Of a stretch of 64,000 bases of DNA, positions 42,650 to 51,404 are shown piece after piece. How positions within the stretch are numbered: the stretch's first letter is position 1; every line of letters begins with the position of its first letter. Source of the stretch: Actinomycetota bacterium (GTDB lineage: Bacteria > Actinomycetota > Acidimicrobiia > Acidimicrobiales > JAJPHD01); assembly GCA_021325455.1 (NCBI GenBank), contig JAJPHD010000026.1:248001-312000 (forward strand), given 5' to 3'. The translations under genes and the position numbers were made by a program. The notes beneath the pieces were generated by a model that saw nothing but the letters and a program-made list of their open reading frames with translations, was not told the origin of the DNA and did not search any database.

Positions 42650-43474
42650 GTGACGGCCACCCCTAACCTCCCCTTTGTGATCAGGAGGTGGCCCCGTCGC
42701 TCCCGCCCGCAGGGCCGGAGCGGGGACGCCGCCCCCGAGCGGGTGCGGGGAAGGCCGCCCTCCGCCAACGGGGCTTCCTCCTTCCACCTGTGGTGGGACC
42801 TGCCCCCGGGGCGCTGGAGGCGATTCGAGGTGTCCCTGGAGGTGCTCCGTCCACCCACGGTGGACCGGCTCTACTTCTGGGCCCTCCAGGCCAGCTTCCA
42901 TGACGGGCAGCGGCCCCGCGGTGCCGGCCACACCGGGCTCCAGTGGTGCCCAGGGCCCGGGGGGGCCCGCCGGGCCGTGAACTGGGGTGGCTACCAGGAC
43001 CCCGCCGACGGCGGTGGCGAGCTGGACGGGACCGAGCCCCTGCTCCCCTCCCTCGACGGGAACCCCAACACCTGCCGGTACGACTGGCAGCCCGGACGCC
43101 CCTACCGCTTGGCCATCAGCCCGTCCCCCGGCGCCGGGTGGAGGGCCACGATCACCGACGAGGTGACGGGCGCCCTCACACCGGTGAGGGACCTGCAGGC
43201 TCCGGGCCCCTGGCTGGCCAGCCCGGTCGTGTGGTCCGAGGTCTTCGCCGATTGCGACCATCCCAGCGTGGCGGTGCGCTGGTCCCGGCCCCTGGCCGGG
43301 GGGGAGGGCGGAGAGGAGGTGGCGCCGGCGGCCATGACCGTCACCTACCAGGAGCACGCCCAGGGGGGATGCACGAACACCTCCGTTGCCGTCGACCAGG
43401 TGGGGGTGGTGCAGGCCACGGCCGTCCCCCGGTCCGTGCCTCACGGAGCGGTCCTCACCCTGCCTGCCCCGTGA
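42650..43474 (+). CDS. Conserved hypothetical protein, probable beta-sandwich
   Basis: A 274-residue protein I cannot assign. It has no signal peptide or membrane segment. The body alternates short polar and hydrophobic strands with many Trp/Tyr residues (FHLWWDLPPGRW, YFWALQASF, NWGGYQDPADGGGELDGTEP, YDWQPGRPYRLAIS, WRATITDEVTG), giving the look of a beta-sandwich or lectin-like fold. Similar sequences occur as actinobacterial hypothetical proteins as far as I recall. GTG 42650 is the only sensible start. It is divergent from comM and upstream of a small zinc-binding protein. Confidence 0.7.
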   Translation: MTATPNLPFVIRRWPRRSRPQGRSGDAAPERVRGRPPSANGASSFHLWWDLPPGRWRRFEVSLEVLRPPTVDRLYFWALQASFHDGQRPRGAGHTGLQWCPGPGGARRAVNWGGYQDPADGGGELDGTEPLLPSLDGNPNTCRYDWQPGRPYRLAISPSPGAGWRATITDEVTGALTPVRDLQAPGPWLASPVVWSEVFADCDHPSVAVRWSRPLAGGEGGEEVAPAAMTVTYQEHAQGGCTNTSVAVDQVGVVQATAVPRSVPHGAVLTLPAP

Positions 43475-43503
43475 CGGCACGGGCACGGGCCGGATCGAGG
43501 AGG

Positions 43504-43788
43504 ATGGTCGGCGTGGACGGCAGCCTTCCCGTGGACCCCCTCACCGGCTCACCGGCCGAGGTGAGGACTGTCCAGCCCTACCAGGCCACCAAGCGTTACC
43601 TCTGCCCGGGCTGCAACCAGGACCTCGAGCCGGGCACGGGCCACGTCGTGGTGGTCCCCCGGGGGGCTCCCGATCTCCGCCGCCACTGGCACCGGCCCTG
43701 CTGGGAGCACAGGCAGCGGCGCCGGCCCGGGCGGGCCCGGGCCCAGCCCGTGAACCGCCGCCGAGGCCAGCCGCCCGGCCCTCGGTGA
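43504..43788 (+). CDS. Small zinc-ribbon-like protein
   Basis: A 94-residue protein with a short disordered start, then VRTVQPYQATKRYLCPGC containing a CxxC pair, followed by GTGHVVVVPRGAPDLRRHWH and RPCW, which supply His and Cys residues for a probable zinc site. The tail is Arg/Pro-rich. This pattern is conserved among actinobacterial proteins of unknown function sometimes labelled ATP/GTP-binding. ATG 43504 is used; GTG 43513 is possible. It ends 30 bases before the convergent yraN gene. Confidence 0.75.
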   Translation: MVGVDGSLPVDPLTGSPAEVRTVQPYQATKRYLCPGCNQDLEPGTGHVVVVPRGAPDLRRHWHRPCWEHRQRRRPGRARAQPVNRRRGQPPGPR

Positions 43789-43818
43789 GGCAGGGCCCCC
43801 CGATCCGCCAAGCCCTCT

Positions 43819-44169
43819 CTAGAAGGCCTCCTCCACCACCTCCAAGCGGCCATCCAGCACGCCGGCCACATCGAAGCGCACGTCACCGCCGGGCAGCGCC
43901 GTCTCCGCCAGCCAGCGGGCCGCCAACCGCCGCAAGCGGGCCCGCTTGCGTGCCGTCACCGCCTCGGCGGGCAGGCCGAAGGCCTCGGTGGCCCGGGTCT
44001 TCACCTCGCAGAACACATAGGTCCGGCCCCGGGCCAGGACGAGGTCGATCTCACCCTCCCGGCAGCGCCAGTTCCGGGCCAGCACCCGGTACCCCCGGGC
44101 CTCGTACCACTCCGCCGCCATGGCCTCGCCCCGGGACCCCAGGGCCCGGCGGGGATCGGGAGCCCCCAC
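43819..44169 (-). CDS. yraN: YraN / UPF0102 family protein
   Basis: A 116-residue nuclease-fold protein of unknown biological role. The restriction-endonuclease-like core is visible: GEAMAAEWYEARGYRVLARNWRCREGEIDLVLARG, in two adjoining pieces, then FCEVKTRATEAFG with the E-x-K pair. It is encoded immediately downstream of DUF2469 (one base between stop and start), the normal actinobacterial order before comM and dprA. Confidence 0.9.
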   Translation of the reverse strand: MGAPDPRRALGSRGEAMAAEWYEARGYRVLARNWRCREGEIDLVLARGRTYVFCEVKTRATEAFGLPAEAVTARKRARLRRLAARWLAETALPGGDVRFDVAGVLDGRLEVVEEAF

Positions 44170-44170
44170 C

Positions 44171-44464
44171 TCACAGCTCCTTCTCGGGCAGCTCCTCGAT
44201 GTTCACATCTCGGCAGGTCACCACCTTCACCGAGGTGACGAACCGGGCCGGGCGGTACATGTCCCAAACCCAGGCATCCTCCAACTTGACCTCGTACCAC
44301 GCCCCCGTGCCCTCTCCCCGGCGGTCCAGCTGGACCCGGTTGGCGAGGTAGAAGCGCCGCTCGGTCTCCACGACGTAGCGGAACATGGGCAGGACGGCCC
44401 GGTACTCCTGGAACAGCGCCAGCTCGATCTCGGTCTCGTAGCGCTCGAGATCCTCGGCGCTCAT
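44171..44464 (-). CDS. DUF2469 family protein
   Basis: A 97-residue protein of the actinobacteria-specific DUF2469 family, function unknown, beginning MSAEDLERYETEIELALFQE and containing YRAVLPMFRYVVETERRFYL and WYEVKLEDAWVWDMYRP. This family is normally encoded between rnhB and yraN in actinobacteria. Its presence supports assignment to that phylum. rnhB and lepB, expected just upstream, are absent here. ATG 44464 is used; the frame continues upstream without homology. Confidence 0.9.
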   Translation of the reverse strand: MSAEDLERYETEIELALFQEYRAVLPMFRYVVETERRFYLANRVQLDRRGEGTGAWYEVKLEDAWVWDMYRPARFVTSVKVVTCRDVNIEELPEKEL

Positions 44465-44628
44465 GGCCTCGTGCTCATCGCGGCACGGCTCGTTCGCCTC
44501 CTCCTGACCGCCCTGGGTCCGGCCCCTGCCAGCTGGGCTGCCCACAACTGTAGGCGCAGCTCGCCGCCGGCACCGCCCCGCCCACCCGGCCGGTGGAGGA
44601 GGCGTCCGACAGGACGGCCTGCGGCGGG

Positions 44629-46758
44629 TCAGGCCAGCGGCCAGGCTCCGCCCCGCCCCCGGGCGGGACCAGGCCGCCCGGGCCACCACAGCCGGTCCCC
44701 CAGGTCGATGGCCAGGGCGGGGACGAGGGCCGAGCGCACGAGAAGGGTGTCCACGAGGACCCCGAAGGCCACCAGGAAGCCGACCTCGGCCAGGGCGACC
44801 AGGGGGAGGATGCCCAGCACGGCGAAGGTGGCGGCCAGGACCACCCCGGCCGAGGTGATCACTCCCCCGGTGACGGCCAGCCCCCGGACCACCCCCACCT
44901 GGGCCCCCCGGCGAGCTTCTTCCCTGACCCGGGTCATGAGGAAGACGTTGTAGTCCACCCCCAGGGCGACGAGGAACACGAAGCCGAAGATGGGTACCGA
45001 CGGGTCGAAGCCCGCCACCGAGAGGATGAGGCGGAACACCACCGAGGTGATGCCAAGGGCGGCCACGTAGGAGAGCAGCACGCTGGCCACCAGGACCACG
45101 GGGGCCATGAGGGACCGGAGGAGCAGGCCCAGCATCAGGAGCACGACGGCGCACACGACCGGGATTATCACCAGGCGGTCGCGGCCGGCGGCCCTGCTCA
45201 GGTCGACATTGGTGGCCGTCTCCCCCCCCACGAGCACCCGGTCTCCGGCCCGGGCGTGCAGCCGTTGGCGCAGCACGCCCAGGGTGTGCTCGGCCGCCGG
45301 GCTGACCGGATCGGCCGACAGCACGGCGTCGAAGAGCCGGGCTCGGCCCAGCTTCTCCGGGGGGGTGACGCCCGCCACCCCCGGCGTGGCACGGGCCGCG
45401 GCCAGGGCGGCCTCGAGACGGCCACCGGGGAGGACCAGGACCACGGCGGGAGCCGACGACCCGGCCGGGAAGTTCGCGTCCAGGATCCGCTGGGCGGCCA
45501 CCGACCCCACGGGCCTGGTGAACCCGTCCTGCTGGCTGAGCCCGCCGCGGTAGGACACGAGCCCTATGGAGCACAAGGCCAGGAGCACGACCAGTCCCCC
45601 CCAAACCGCCCGGGGCCGGCGCAGGAGCGACCGGCCCAGGCGACCGAACACGCCGGGCTCCTCGGGCAGACCGTCGCCCGGTCGGGGCACGAAGGGCCAG
45701 AAGGCCCGCCGTCCCGTGGCGAGCAGCAATGCGGGCAGGAAGACCAGCTGAGCGGCCAGGGCGCACAGGATGCCGCCGGCACAAGCGGGGCCGAGGGCGG
45801 CCACGTCGTTGAGACGGGCCAGCGTGAGGCACACCAGGGCGAGGATGACGGTGAGGCCGGAGACGGCGATGGCCGGCCCCGCCCGCCGCAGGGCGACGGC
45901 CATGGCCTCATGGGGGTCCTGATGGCGGCGCAGCTCCTCCCGGTACCGGGCGACAAGCAGAAGGCCGTAGTCGGTCCCGGCCCCGAACACCAACACGGTG
46001 AGGATGCCGACCGTCATGCCATTGACGACGAAGCCGGAGCTCGCCAGGCCGTAGGCCACCCCCTCCGACCAGCCTGCCGCCAGGCCGACGGAGACCAGAG
46101 GGAGAAGCCACAGGAAGGGGCTGCGGTAGGTGAGGAGGAGCAGGACCGCCACGACCACCACCGTCACGACCAGCAGCCTGCCGTTGATGCCGGCGAAGGC
46201 CCCCACGGCGTCGGTGGCCGAGCCCGCCGGCCCCCCGACGGCCACCTCCAGGCGGGCGGAAGGGGAGGAGGTGGCTGGGACGGCGGTCCCCCTCACCAGG
46301 AGACGGATGGTCTTGACGTCTCTCACCAGCACCTTCTGGGGGGTCGATGCCGCTATGGGCACCGTGAACAGGGCGGCCTCGCCCGAGGTCGAAACCCTGA
46401 GGGGGGTGGGCCGGCCCGTTCCGGCCAACCGGTGGCGGGCGATGACGGCCCGGGCGGTCTGGATGGCACGCCGGTCGGAGGGGCGCAGCCCTCCGCGGCG
46501 CTCGTACACCACCACCGCCGGGCTGCTGGCCCGGCCGTGGGCCTCCTCGTAGCGCAGCACCCTCGTCGAGGCGACCCCGGAGGGCAGGAAGCTCTGGGGG
46601 GAGTTGGACTCGAGGGACCCGAGTTGGCCGGCCAGGGGGGAGACGGCAACGAGGACGAGCATCCCGAGAGCGAGCACGGCCCACTTGGAGCGCCTGCCCG
46701 TCACCAGGCGGAGGTAGGCTCGGGCGGGACGGCGGTACAGTTCCTGCAGTATGGTCAC
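44629..46758 (-). CDS. MMPL/RND family transporter
   Basis: A 709-residue inner-membrane transporter of the RND superfamily MMPL branch. It has two repeats, each with one membrane helix, an extracytoplasmic loop, then a bundle of five helices; GAGTDYGLLLVARYREELRR and ALGVDYNVFLMTRVREEARR are the proton-relay regions of the two halves. MMPL proteins export lipids, siderophores or toxic compounds. It is divergent from a TetR regulator across a 45-base gap containing an inverted repeat, so it is likely repressed by that regulator and induced by its ligand. The start is GTG 46758. Confidence 0.93.
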   Translation of the reverse strand: MTILQELYRRPARAYLRLVTGRRSKWAVLALGMLVLVAVSPLAGQLGSLESNSPQSFLPSGVASTRVLRYEEAHGRASSPAVVVYERRGGLRPSDRRAIQTARAVIARHRLAGTGRPTPLRVSTSGEAALFTVPIAASTPQKVLVRDVKTIRLLVRGTAVPATSSPSARLEVAVGGPAGSATDAVGAFAGINGRLLVVTVVVVAVLLLLTYRSPFLWLLPLVSVGLAAGWSEGVAYGLASSGFVVNGMTVGILTVLVFGAGTDYGLLLVARYREELRRHQDPHEAMAVALRRAGPAIAVSGLTVILALVCLTLARLNDVAALGPACAGGILCALAAQLVFLPALLLATGRRAFWPFVPRPGDGLPEEPGVFGRLGRSLLRRPRAVWGGLVVLLALCSIGLVSYRGGLSQQDGFTRPVGSVAAQRILDANFPAGSSAPAVVLVLPGGRLEAALAAARATPGVAGVTPPEKLGRARLFDAVLSADPVSPAAEHTLGVLRQRLHARAGDRVLVGGETATNVDLSRAAGRDRLVIIPVVCAVVLLMLGLLLRSLMAPVVLVASVLLSYVAALGITSVVFRLILSVAGFDPSVPIFGFVFLVALGVDYNVFLMTRVREEARRGAQVGVVRGLAVTGGVITSAGVVLAATFAVLGILPLVALAEVGFLVAFGVLVDTLLVRSALVPALAIDLGDRLWWPGRPGPARGRGGAWPLA

Positions 46759-46770
46759 GGTCCTTACAGT

Positions 46771-46788
46771 GTGTCAAGCCATTGACAC
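46771..46788. promoter_or_regulatory. Probable TetR operator
   Basis: GTGTCAA-GCCA-TTGACAC, a perfect 7-bp inverted repeat centred in the divergent gap between the MMPL and TetR genes. It contains TTGACA on both strands, so a bound repressor could block both -35 regions. Confidence 0.75.
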
Positions 46789-46803
46789 TCTGTCCAGCAC
46801 CAG

Positions 46804-47412
46804 GTGAGCGGAAGCCGGTGGGAGGAGGTGGTCTCGGCTCACCGGGCCGACCAGCGCGACCACATACTGGACGCCGCCCTCCGCCTGCTCTCGGAGCGGG
46901 GCATGGCCGGGCTCTCCATGTCGTCCCTGGCCCAGGAGGCAGGGACGTCCAGGGCTACCCTCTACCACTACTTCCCCGACATCGAGTCCGTACTGGTGGC
47001 CTGGGTCGGGCGGGAGGTGGAGCGCTCGGTACGCCAGCTCCTGGCCGAGGCGGGCGGCATCACCGACCCCTGGAACCGTCTCGCCCACCTGGTACGGGCC
47101 CAGTGTGGCCTGTTCGCCAGCCAGGAGCACCGCCTCGGAGCCGAGCACCTCGAGTCGGAGGCCGTCTCCCCGGCGGTGCGCGCCGAGGTGAGCGCCCGGA
47201 TGGCCCCCTTGCGGGACCTGCTGGCCCGGACCCTGGCCGAGGCAGCCGCCCGCGGCTCGGCCCGCCCCGGGATCTCTCCCGAGCTGGCCGCCGACCTGGT
47301 TCTCGGCATGCTGGGGGCCTTGCGCCGCCATCTCGTGGCCGGCCACCTGGGCACCGAGGAGGCGGCGGCAGCAGCGCTGGGCCTCCTGCGCCAAGGGTGG
47401 TTCCCGCCGTGA
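46804..47412 (+). CDS. TetR family transcriptional regulator
   Basis: A 202-residue repressor. The N-terminal helix-turn-helix (ILDAALRLLSERGMAGLSMS then SLAQEAGTSRATLYHYFPD) is typical; the C-terminal ligand domain is Ala/Leu-rich. GTG 46804 lies only 15 bases after the inverted repeat, suggesting a very short or absent leader. It probably controls itself and the divergent MMPL transporter. Confidence 0.92.
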   Translation: MSGSRWEEVVSAHRADQRDHILDAALRLLSERGMAGLSMSSLAQEAGTSRATLYHYFPDIESVLVAWVGREVERSVRQLLAEAGGITDPWNRLAHLVRAQCGLFASQEHRLGAEHLESEAVSPAVRAEVSARMAPLRDLLARTLAEAAARGSARPGISPELAADLVLGMLGALRRHLVAGHLGTEEAAAAALGLLRQGWFPP

Positions 47413-47491
47413 CCGCCGGCATTTCCCGGGGGCCCATCCCGGGCCCTGGACGGGCCCGCGCCGGGCAGGGGCGCCAGGAGGAGGAGCAAGG

Positions 47492-47983
47492 GTGAGACCA
47501 GCACCGTCGGCCGTCCTGGGGGCAGGTGGGTCGTTGGCGGCGGCGGCCGTCGGGGGCCTGGGTGCCCGCCGGGCCGGGCCGGTCTATGCCGCCTTGGCCA
47601 AGCCGGCCTGGGCCCCCCCGGCGGAAGCCTTCGGGCCGGTGTGGACGGCACTGTACGGGGCCATGGCGGTGGCTGCCTACCGCCTCGCCCGGCGCTCGGC
47701 GCGGGTAGCTCTCGGCCTCCACGCCGCCCAGCTGGCCCTCAACGCCGCCTGGCCCCTGGCCTTCTTCTCCGCCCGCGACAAGCGCCTGTCCCTCTCGGTG
47801 ATCGTGGCCTTGGACCTGCTGGTCGGCGCCGAGGTGGTGGCCGCCGCCCGGGAGGACGCCGTGGCCGGGTCGCTGCTGGTCCCCTACCTGGCCTGGTGCC
47901 TGTTCGCCACCGCCCTGAACGCTGCCGTCGGCCGTCCCCCGGGGCCCCCTTCTCGCCCCCGGGCCCGGCTCCCTCGGGGCTGA
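47492..47983 (+). CDS. tspO: TspO/MBR family membrane protein
   Basis: A 163-residue five-helix protein of the tryptophan-rich sensory protein family, which binds porphyrins and sterol-like ligands. KPAWAPPAEAFGPVWTALYG and LNAAWPLAFFSARDK are the conserved loops. The last ~20 residues are Pro/Arg-rich. GTG 47492 is preceded by GGAGGAGGAG. It is 79 bases downstream of the TetR gene and may share its transcript; it ends convergently with the permease gene. Confidence 0.9.
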   Translation: MRPAPSAVLGAGGSLAAAAVGGLGARRAGPVYAALAKPAWAPPAEAFGPVWTALYGAMAVAAYRLARRSARVALGLHAAQLALNAAWPLAFFSARDKRLSLSVIVALDLLVGAEVVAAAREDAVAGSLLVPYLAWCLFATALNAAVGRPPGPPSRPRARLPRG

Positions 47984-48005
47984 GGCTGGAGGTCGTTCGG
48001 GGCCG

Positions 48006-49121
48006 CTACAACCCGAGCGCCATGGCCAGGCCGGCCGTAGCCAGGCCCACCAGGACCACCATCCCGGCGACGAAGGCCAGCACCCGCGCCGGGACGGCCC
48101 GGCCCACCATGACCAAGGAGGGCAGGCTCACGGCCGGCAGGGTGATCATCAAGGCCCCGGCGCCCGCCGCCCCCAGCCCGAAGCCCATGAAGGTCTGGAC
48201 GATGGGGACCTCCCCTGCCGTCGGTATGACGAACAGAGTCCCGGTGACGGCCAGGACCAGTACCAGCCAGGCCGTGTGCCCGACGACCGGGTTGACCGCC
48301 GGGAAGAGCCAGGCGCGCACCGCTCCGAGGCCGAGCACGATGACGCCGTACTCGGGGACCAGCCCCAGGCACAGGCGGGCGAGGGTCCGAAGGTAGCGGA
48401 GGGGCAACGACCGGAGGTCCTCCCGCGGGGCGGGCACGGCCGCCTGCTGCACGGCCTCGGGCAGGTCGGCCCCGGCGAAGAGCCGCTGGGCCAGGTGGGC
48501 CCCCCCGAAGACGAGCACGGCGCCCACCACCACGCGCAGCAGGGCCCAGCGCCAGCCCAGCACGAAGGCCATGAACACGATCGTGGCCGGGTTCAGCACC
48601 GGGTTCCCCAACCAGTAGGCAAGGGTGGCACCCACGGGCGCCTGGCTGCGGGCGAGGGACACGGTGGGCGGGGCCGAGCAGCACGTGCACATCATCGAGG
48701 GCACGGCCACGAGCCCTCCCGTGGCCGTGGACCTGAGGCGCCCCCGGCCGAGGAAGCGGAGCAGCCAGTCCCGCGGCACCACCTCCTGCACGCCGGCCGC
48801 TATGACCAGGCCCACGACCAGCGCCGGCCAGATGGCAAGCCCATACCGCCGGGCATAGTCGAGCGCCGCCCGCCATCCCCCCGGGGACCGGGCCGAGTGC
48901 CCGGAGAGGTAGGAGGAGCCGAGGCCATGGCCGGCAGCGACCTGAAAGCCCTTCAGGAAGTAGGGGTGCCACTTGACCAGGTAGGTGCCGACGGCGGCCA
49001 TGGCCAGGAAGAGCACCAGCATCCCCACCCGGACGGGGGTGGGGGCCACGCCGGCCGGACGCGGCTCGGCAGGGAAGGGCAGCGAGGGACCGGGGTGGGG
49101 CCGGGGTGCGATCGGTTCCAA
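48006..49121 (-). CDS. YraQ/ArsP-like permease (PF03773 type)
   Basis: A 371-residue membrane protein with about eight helices. The characteristic MCTCCSAPPTVSLARSQAPV around residues 140-160 and the later FVIPTAGEVPIVQTFMGFGL match the DUF318/ArsP permease family, members of which export organoarsenicals or other substrates. TTG 49121 is chosen since AGGAGG stands seven bases upstream; another TTG (49151) is in frame. The 252 bases between it and rplS carry hairpins but no gene. Confidence 0.88.
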   Translation of the reverse strand: MEPIAPRPHPGPSLPFPAEPRPAGVAPTPVRVGMLVLFLAMAAVGTYLVKWHPYFLKGFQVAAGHGLGSSYLSGHSARSPGGWRAALDYARRYGLAIWPALVVGLVIAAGVQEVVPRDWLLRFLGRGRLRSTATGGLVAVPSMMCTCCSAPPTVSLARSQAPVGATLAYWLGNPVLNPATIVFMAFVLGWRWALLRVVVGAVLVFGGAHLAQRLFAGADLPEAVQQAAVPAPREDLRSLPLRYLRTLARLCLGLVPEYGVIVLGLGAVRAWLFPAVNPVVGHTAWLVLVLAVTGTLFVIPTAGEVPIVQTFMGFGLGAAGAGALMITLPAVSLPSLVMVGRAVPARVLAFVAGMVVLVGLATAGLAMALGL

Positions 49122-49336
49122 GGGTCGTCCTCCTGTCGTAATCGGGGCCAAGGCCCGGGCTCACGGCCAGGCGGCGGTGGGCGCAGCCAGCGCCTTCAGG
49201 CGCGGCAGGTGGCGACCGTCAGCACCACAGGAGGGAGCAGGAGCCGCCACGGCTTCTCTCGCCCGACCGGGCGAGGCCCTCGCCGGCTCACTGGCGGTGC
49301 ATGCCCGCTCCTCTCATCGGGGGGCGACGATAGCCC

Positions 49337-49357
49337 GGCGGGCCCAGGCGGCCCGCC
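49337..49357 (-). terminator. Terminator-like hairpin downstream of rplS
   Basis: GGCGGGCC pairs with GGCCCGCC (8 bp, five-base loop) 16 bases past the rplS stop. No T-run follows. It probably closes the rpsP-to-rplS transcript. Confidence 0.5.
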
Positions 49358-49373
49358 CCCGGCGCACCCCGGC

Positions 49374-49730
49374 TCAGCGGGTGGAGGGCTGCCTCTTCTC
49401 CTTGATCTTGGCCGCCTTCCCGGTCCTGCCCCGCAGGTAGTACAGCTTGGCCCGGCGGACATCGCCCCTGGTGACGGGCTCGATGCGGGCAATGATCGGC
49501 GAGTGGACCGGGAAGGTCCTCTCCACCCCCACGCCGAAGCTCACCTTGCGGACCGTGAAGGTCTCCCTCACCCCCGACCCCTGCCGGCGTATGACGGCCC
49601 CCTGGAAGACCTGGACCCTCTCCCGGTTGCCCTCCACCACCCTCACGTGCACCCGCAGAGTGTCCCCGGGGGCGAACGCCGGCACGTCCTCCCGCAAGCT
49701 GTCGCGGTCGATCATGTCGGTGGGGTTCAT
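49374..49730 (-). CDS. rplS: Ribosomal protein L19
   Basis: A 118-residue large-subunit protein at the 30S/50S interface. The sequence shows [20 protein letters not shown], the F-Q-G-x-V-I motif ([20 protein letters not shown]), the [18 protein letters not shown] stretch and the C-terminal [16 protein letters not shown]. It lies eight bases after trmD, the usual rpsP-rimM-trmD-rplS order, and is followed by a terminator-like hairpin. Confidence 0.97.
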   Translation of the reverse strand: MNPTDMIDRDSLREDVPAFAPGDTLRVHVRVVEGNRERVQVFQGAVIRRQGSGVRETFTVRKVSFGVGVERTFPVHSPIIARIEPVTRGDVRRAKLYYLRGRTGKAAKIKEKRQPSTR

Positions 49731-49738
49731 GGCGCGCG

Positions 49739-50491
49739 CTACTCCTGAAGGGGGCTGTGGGCCTCCCCAGAATACCCGTGCTCCTCCAGGATCTGCACCT
49801 CGTCGGGGCTCAGGCCGCCCCGGGCCCTCATCAGGTCGGGCCGCCGCTCCAGGGTGCGGATGAGGGCCTGGGCGCGCCGCCAGCGCCGGATCCGCCCGTG
49901 GTCCCCGCTGCGCAGGACCTCGGGCACGGCCCAGCCCCGGAAGTCACCCGGCCTCGTGTACTGCGGGTACTCGAGGAGGCCGTCGGCGAAGCTCTCGTCC
50001 CACGCCGATGCCTCGTTCCCCATGACGCCGGGCTCGAGGCGGGCCACCGCTTCCACCACCACCAGGGCGGCGAGCTCGCCCCCGGCCAGGACGTAGTCCC
50101 CTATGGACAGCTCCCCGTCCACCAGGTGGTCCGCCACCCTCTGGTCCACTCCCTCGTAGCGGCCGCACAGCAGGGAGAAGCCGGGGCGCAGGCCGGCCAG
50201 CTCGCGCACCAGGGCCTGGTCCAGGCGGCGCCCGCCGGGGCCCAGCAGGTAGAGCGGCCGGGGCGGGTCGGCCGCCTCGACGGCCCCGAAGACCGGCCCC
50301 GGGGCGAGCACCATCCCGGGTCCACCACCGAAGGGGGCGTCGTCCACCGAGCGACGGGGGTCGGTGGCGGCGGAGCGCAGGTCGTGGACCCGGATGTCCA
50401 GCCGCCCCGAGGCCGAGGCCCGGCCGATGAGGCTGCCCGAGAGGTAGCCCCTCACCAGGTCCGGGAAGAGGGTGAAGATGTCGACGCGCAT
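49739..50491 (-). CDS. trmD: tRNA (guanine-N1)-methyltransferase TrmD
   Basis: A 250-residue SPOUT methyltransferase that makes m1G37 and so prevents frameshifting. The start [17 protein letters not shown], the [18 protein letters not shown] loop and the knot region [20 protein letters not shown] then [15 protein letters not shown] are complete. ATG 50491 is the natural start; the frame is open upstream within rimM without homology. It lies between rimM and rplS. Confidence 0.96.
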   Translation of the reverse strand: MRVDIFTLFPDLVRGYLSGSLIGRASASGRLDIRVHDLRSAATDPRRSVDDAPFGGGPGMVLAPGPVFGAVEAADPPRPLYLLGPGGRRLDQALVRELAGLRPGFSLLCGRYEGVDQRVADHLVDGELSIGDYVLAGGELAALVVVEAVARLEPGVMGNEASAWDESFADGLLEYPQYTRPGDFRGWAVPEVLRSGDHGRIRRWRRAQALIRTLERRPDLMRARGGLSPDEVQILEEHGYSGEAHSPLQE

Positions 50492-50499
50492 GCCGGGCC

Positions 50500-51096
50500 T
50501 CAGCTGAGGAGCCCGGGCGGAGCATCCACCTCCACCAGGCCCGGGGCCGTGCTCACCACGAAGCGCAGCGGCACCAGGCCCCCGTCCTCCAGCACCAGGA
50601 GGTCGCTGGCGGGATTGGCCTCCAGGGCGCCGACCCGTCCCAGGCGGCGGCCCTCCCGGTCCCTCACTTCGGCCCCCACCAGCTCGTGGGCCCACAGGGT
50701 CCCCGGTTCCCCCATGGGGGGCGCCAGCAGGACCAGGCCCCGCAGCGCCTCGGCCTGCTCTCGGCTGTGGAAGCCCTCAAAGGCGACCCTCCAGCGCCGC
50801 GGCCCCCCACTCAGGACGGACCTCCTGGCCGGGGGCAGAGGGGCGGCACGCACCACCTGCAACCAGCGCTGCTCGAGCCCGCCAGCGGCCAAGCGGGAGC
50901 CCGGGGCCAGGCGCTCCTCCCGGTTGGTGCCCAGCTCCACCACCACCTCTCCCCGAAGGCCCTGGGGGCGGACCACCCGCCCCACCTCCAGGAGATCAGG
51001 CCCGAGGGGGCTCCGGGGTTCCCGGCCTGGGCCGCCGGCCCCGCCCGGGCCTTCAGTCCAGGATCTCGACGGTGGCCTCAACGCCTTCCCTGGCAC
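50500..51096 (-). CDS. rimM: 16S rRNA processing protein RimM
   Basis: A ribosome-assembly factor that binds S19. The RimM barrel is VGRVVRPQGLRGEVVVELGT and the PRC-like C-terminal domain (LVGAEVRDREGRRLGRVGAL) follows. The start is unclear. The first in-frame ATG/GTG/TTG, GTG 51096, lies inside khpA and adds ~30 non-homologous residues. Homology begins around LLEVGRVV, where the candidates are CTG 50991 or GTG 50985. GTG 50976, with GGAGG eight bases upstream, would clip the first strand. I give the longest form. Confidence 0.85.
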   Translation of the reverse strand: MPGKALRPPSRSWTEGPGGAGGPGREPRSPLGPDLLEVGRVVRPQGLRGEVVVELGTNREERLAPGSRLAAGGLEQRWLQVVRAAPLPPARRSVLSGGPRRWRVAFEGFHSREQAEALRGLVLLAPPMGEPGTLWAHELVGAEVRDREGRRLGRVGALEANPASDLLVLEDGGLVPLRFVVSTAPGLVEVDAPPGLLS

Positions 51097-51397
51097 CGGC
51101 GGCCCGTACCAGGGTCCGGATGGCCTGGGCCACCCGCCCCCGGCGGCCGATGATCTTGCCCATGTCGGCGGGCGCCACGCTGAGGCGCAGGTCGACCCTC
51201 CCCTCGCCCTCCTCGGCCTCCACGACCACGGCGTCGGGCTCGTCCACTATGGACCGGGCCACGAAGCCGAGCACGTCCCTCGGGATGGCCCCCACCACGC
51301 GGTTGCCGGCGTCGTCGGCCACCACGCCGGCCGCCTCCGGTTCCAGGGCGTTGCCGGGGCCGGGGCCCGCCACCGCCGCCTCGTCCGCTCCGCTCAC
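51053..51397 (-). CDS. khpA: KhpA-like KH-domain RNA-binding protein
   Basis: A 114-residue single-KH protein encoded between rpsP and rimM in most Gram-positive bacteria; KhpA works with KhpB in small-RNA and cell-division-related mRNA control in some firmicutes. The GxxG loop is in DMGKIIGRRGRVAQAIRTL. The first ~35 residues are an extra low-complexity Ala/Gly/Glu extension. It ends in ATVEILD. The longest rimM form overlaps its end. Confidence 0.88.
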   Translation of the reverse strand: MSGADEAAVAGPGPGNALEPEAAGVVADDAGNRVVGAIPRDVLGFVARSIVDEPDAVVVEAEEGEGRVDLRLSVAPADMGKIIGRRGRVAQAIRTLVRAAGAREGVEATVEILD

Positions 51398-51404
51398 CTG
51401 GTCC

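Noticed and set aside
46753-46777. TTGACA-18-CATACT as the promoter of the MMPL gene
   Set aside because: The -10 would lie inside codons 2-4 of the annotated frame, so transcription would start within the gene; kept only as a comment on the possible start.
49122-49330. Possible riboswitch upstream of the permease (perfect CTCGCCCG/CGGGCGAG repeat at 49258-49275)
   Set aside because: The repeat has almost no loop and I see none of the conserved boxes of cobalamin, Mn, Mg or similar riboswitches; not enough to call.
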